A DNA stretch of 64,000 nt from Rhynchopus euleeides (taxonomy: Eukaryota; Euglenozoa; Diplonemea; Diplonemida; Diplonemidae), in contig OY723237.1 of assembly GCA_963210315.1 (NCBI GenBank), positions 2,976,001 through 3,040,000 on the forward strand, written 5' to 3'. Made by a program: the position numbers and the translations under genes. How positions within the stretch are numbered: the stretch's first letter is position 1; the number at the start of each line of letters is the position of its first letter. Under the pieces are notes generated by a model. The model searched no databases and was not told where the DNA came from. It was given only the letters and a program-made list of their open reading frames with translations. This document shows, in pieces, positions 61,570 through 64,000 of this stretch.

Positions 61570-62310
61570 GAAGGAGGCTTACAGTACAGGTTCGGCTGCG
61601 GAATCGCAGGAAGCGGCTACTGTGCGGAAGGTCCCTCCCGGAGCTCACGGGTCAGCTGTAGAGTTGTACGGAAAGAACGCCCAGTTGCGTATGACGTCTT
61701 CTGCTCATGGGGCTTGCCCTCGGGGCACACGGGTCAGCTGCGGAATCGCAGAAGATGGCCGGTAGAACGGGGGTTCCTCTCATGCGATGAGCTCCAGATG
61801 ACCCAACGACTAGTTGTGTGTGGGATGGTTACTCACGGCTCAGCTGTTGAGTCGCAAAGAACGGTCAGATGCGCGGATGCTCCTGGAGCTCGGGCTCGGC
61901 TGTGGCGTCGGAGAAAAGCGGCCCGTGGAGGTCTTATCGTGCGACTCCTGGAGCTCAGGAAACCCAAGTCTCTCCCGCTCGACTGTGGGGTCGCAGGACG
62001 GACAGCTAGTGCCGAGGACTTCTTCTCCTACGAGCAGCTTCTGGTGTTCATGGATCACTGTGGAGTCACCGAGCGAATGTTTGCGCGCGGGTGCTCCTGG
62101 AGCTCAGGACCCGCTGTGGCGTCGCAGGCGCAACAGCGAGTGATGCAGAGGTCTGCATCTAATGCGACCAGCTCCGGGTGCTCAGGGCTCACTGTGGAGT
62201 CGGGGGGCGACCAGCTCATGATTTTCTCGTGGGCGCTGTGGAATCGCCGGCAAAACAGCTGATGGTCTTCTCATGTTCCGGGAGCTCAGGGCTCACTGTC
62301 GAGTAGGAAT
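61570..62310. repeat. Degenerate tandem array, ~60-110-bp units
   Basis: About ten spaced variants of GGAGCTCAGG(G)CTCA-CTGTGGAGTCGCAG occur (near 61638, 61723, 61830, 61887, 61950, 62050, 62094, 62170, 62230 and 62280). A plus-strand frame stays open for 302 codons through most of it (61354-62262), but the translation is irregular and I do not call it a gene. Confidence 0.6.
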
Positions 62311-62401
62311 ATTTTGTGCCAGATGCAGGTCATCAGCACCATCTGCTTCACCCCCTTCAGCGCCATCTCCTCGGGGGGCCGACACAGCAGCCCTGGTGGT
62401 G

Positions 62402-62530
62402 CACGGTGGACTCCAGCGGGGGTAGGGTAACCCTTTTCGGGAGTCTCAACTAGGGGGAGTCCAACTCCCGCTAGCGGGAGTATAGACTCCCGCTAGGGGG
62501 AGTCTGACTCCCCCTAGCGGGAGTCTTTTC
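62402..62530. repeat. CACGGTGGACTCC-family fragment with GACTCCCGCTAGCGGGAGTC words
   Basis: Starts CACGGTGGACTCCAGCGGGG and contains four or more versions of the self-complementary word GACTCCCGCTAGCGGGAGTC. No matching right terminus is found nearby. Confidence 0.7.
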
Positions 62531-62652
62531 ACCTATTTTCACTCATTTTTCCCATGATACCTATGCAATGTGGCACTCGTCACTGAAGTACAGCCACACC
62601 AAACGAAACGGACGGTTCCACCCATCCCAGCTCGCAGACCTGATTCACAAAA

Positions 62653-63033
62653 ATGGGGAAGACGACAACGAAGCCGGCAGCGAAGCCGGCGGCAAAGTCG
62701 ATTAAGAAGAAGAAGAGCGCAGAGAGTCCCGAGGCTGCGGAGGCGACGAACATTGTGCATGATTTTTGCACGGCCTTCCCTGTTAAAAAAGGGGGCAGTG
62801 TGCTGACACTGGGATCCATTAGAAGGCTCCTAGCAACGGTGTTGAGCAAGGAGCTCCACAAGCACAGCACCCAGGTGGCCAACGCAATCATCGCCATGTC
62901 TTCCCTGACATGGATAAGTTCGCTGTCAGGGAAGTCGCAACGATGCGGAAGGAGGGCGCTCTCCGTCATATACAAGGTGGAGGCGAAGTATGGCAAGGTG
63001 CAGGATACAAACGTGTCGTCGGGGGCAGCCTGA
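62653..63033 (+). CDS. Small basic protein, weakly histone H2B-like
   Basis: The ATG opens MGKTTTKPAAKPAAKSIKKK, a Lys/Ala/Pro tail like that of histones. The following core (NIVHDFCTAF, then LTLGSIRRLLATVLSKELHK, then HSTQVANAI) can be laid over the H2B C-terminal half (helix, R-x-L-L, E-L-x-K-H, then helix), but the H2B helix 1-2 part is shortened. After about residue 85 the frame may shift: an alternative frame (MDKFAVREVATMRKEGALRH) is equally protein-like. Flanked by direct copies of the CACGGTGGACTCC fragment. It could be a divergent or captured histone fragment or an unrelated basic protein. Confidence 0.35.
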   Translation: MGKTTTKPAAKPAAKSIKKKKSAESPEAAEATNIVHDFCTAFPVKKGGSVLTLGSIRRLLATVLSKELHKHSTQVANAIIAMSSLTWISSLSGKSQRCGRRALSVIYKVEAKYGKVQDTNVSSGAA

Positions 63034-63182
63034 AGCCGCGAATGATCGCGACACGGGCAAACGGCTTGGCACCGTGGGTCTGGATAGATGCTGGAGTTCG
63101 GCCGGGTGAAACCGGAAGTCGCAGCAAAATTTGCCCCCCCAGATTTCTTCCTCAAACCCACCCGTGGGCTGATCCGGCCTTG

Positions 63183-63283
63183 CACGGTGGACTCCAGCGG
63201 GGGTAGGGTACCACTACCGGGTTTAACCCTTTTCGGGAGTCTCAACTAGGGGGAGTCCAACTCCCGCTAGCGGGAGTATAGAT
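63183..63283. repeat. CACGGTGGACTCC-family fragment, second direct copy
   Basis: Repeats the first 85 or so bases of the fragment at 62402 with a small insertion (CCACTACCGGGTTT). Confidence 0.7.
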
Positions 63284-63400
63284 CAGCAGTGGGCAACAAT
63301 GAGGCGATGCGGGGGGCGAGGGCACCGATGCTCACTGTGCGACATCCCAGAAGAACGCTGGTATCAACAGGTGCATCGATACCCGCACCTGACTCTCTGA

Positions 63401-63893
63401 GATGAAAGAGGCTGGCTACCCCTCCCTCTTGGCAGGTGTGCTTCCCAATGCCCGCTACGTCACCCCAGCACTCCATGACTGCAAGGGGCTCGCCATGCGG
63501 CTGATCAGGGTACTGGATGAGACAACAAAAAAATATTCGACAAGACCTGTACAAACCTTGCACTGAATGTGTCGCAGCATGGGACAGGTGCTCAGTTCCG
63601 GAAGGTCGTGCTTGCCTGTCACAGGACACACCTACAAGGGCTTGTTCCGCTACCTCTTTGTCTCCCTTGCAGACCTCATGCATTTCCGGTATGCAGACAT
63701 CCCCTGGCGCTTCTGGGGATGCAAGGATGAGTCAGCCCGGATTCCCTTCTTGCGTGCTCGGATCTCAGGGCATATATTTCACTGGTTGATGGAGCATGCC
63801 GAAAAGGGATCAACGCGCAATGCCTACGTACACAGTCTCCATCATTGGTGGGCTCCAGAAGATGCAGTGCCTCTGCAGAACAACGACGAATGA
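63401..63893 (+). CDS. Hypothetical ORF pair near window end
   Basis: A first frame (63401-63562; AGVLPNARYVTPALHDCKGL, AMRLIRVLDETTKKYSTRP) is followed after a stop by a second (63567-63893; GHTYKGLFRYLFVSLADLMH, then FRYADIPWRFWGCKDESARI). Both are protein-like and may be one broken gene. No domain is recognised. Sequence after 63893 continues in a similar composition to the window edge. Confidence 0.35.
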
Positions 63894-64000
63894 AGAAGCA
63901 GAGAACGGACATCGCAAGAAAGATGCCGTTACAATCGCCAGCTCCGCAACTTACGAGAGAGATCTTGCAATGGCAGAAGAGAAGCGGCGCGCATCGGGCA

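Overview
This window is nuclear DNA of a unicellular eukaryote that I cannot place further. The evidence is spliced protein genes (eight of the nine introns modelled here begin GTATG and all nine end AG), receptor-type adenylyl cyclases, ankyrin proteins, a SAM-domain MAPKKK, and a very high load of DNA transposons, foldback elements and one LINE. There is no operon layout and no Shine-Dalgarno spacing. Long G/C homopolymers are everywhere and often mark transposon ends. Layout: 0.1-1.8 kb is a decayed element bounded by AAAACGGCCGTTTT palindromes. The gene-bearing part at 2.0-19.7 kb is all on the minus strand: a three-exon 933-residue coiled-coil protein of unknown function (2045-5208), an ANKRD39-like ankyrin protein (6123-6887), two tandem 710-residue membrane adenylyl cyclases (7337-9469 and 10131-12263), a coiled-coil protein with a 17-threonine run (13235-14569), and a 1008-residue ubiquitin-like/ankyrin protein (16657-19683). 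From 19.7 to 38.5 kb I see no convincing cellular gene. This stretch holds a 22-unit, 88-bp satellite, a foldback element, two elements flanked by CTAG duplications, copies of a dispersed repeat, a pair of 358-bp direct repeats with a cloverleaf-like fold, and a 692-bp quasi-palindrome. From 38.5 to 57.9 kb lies one MAPKKK gene (minus strand, 8 exons, 935 aa; tandem SAM domains, a doublecortin-like domain, a C-terminal kinase). Its sixth intron, 15.2 kb long, interrupts the HRD aspartate codon. That intron is almost entirely a 14,881-bp interval with 20-bp terminal inverted repeats and a 6-bp target duplication. Nested inside it are a perfect-hairpin MITE, a pogo-like transposon whose transposase is itself split by a 475-bp MITE, a 5'-truncated LINE (reverse transcriptase, restriction-like endonuclease and OTU-like protease), and a two-gene element of unknown superfamily with inverted repeats. 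From 58 to 64 kb there are more inverted-repeat elements, a third copy of the dispersed repeat, a degenerate tandem array, and two weak ORFs, one faintly H2B-like. Functionally the cellular genes point to signalling: membrane cyclases whose catalytic part is paired with a degenerate cyclase domain, a MAPKKK with protein-interaction modules, and ankyrin scaffolds. A recurring theme among the mobile elements is that each family carries repeated copies of its own self-complementary word near its ends. Splice junctions were chosen by reading-phase continuity and protein plausibility; none has transcript support.
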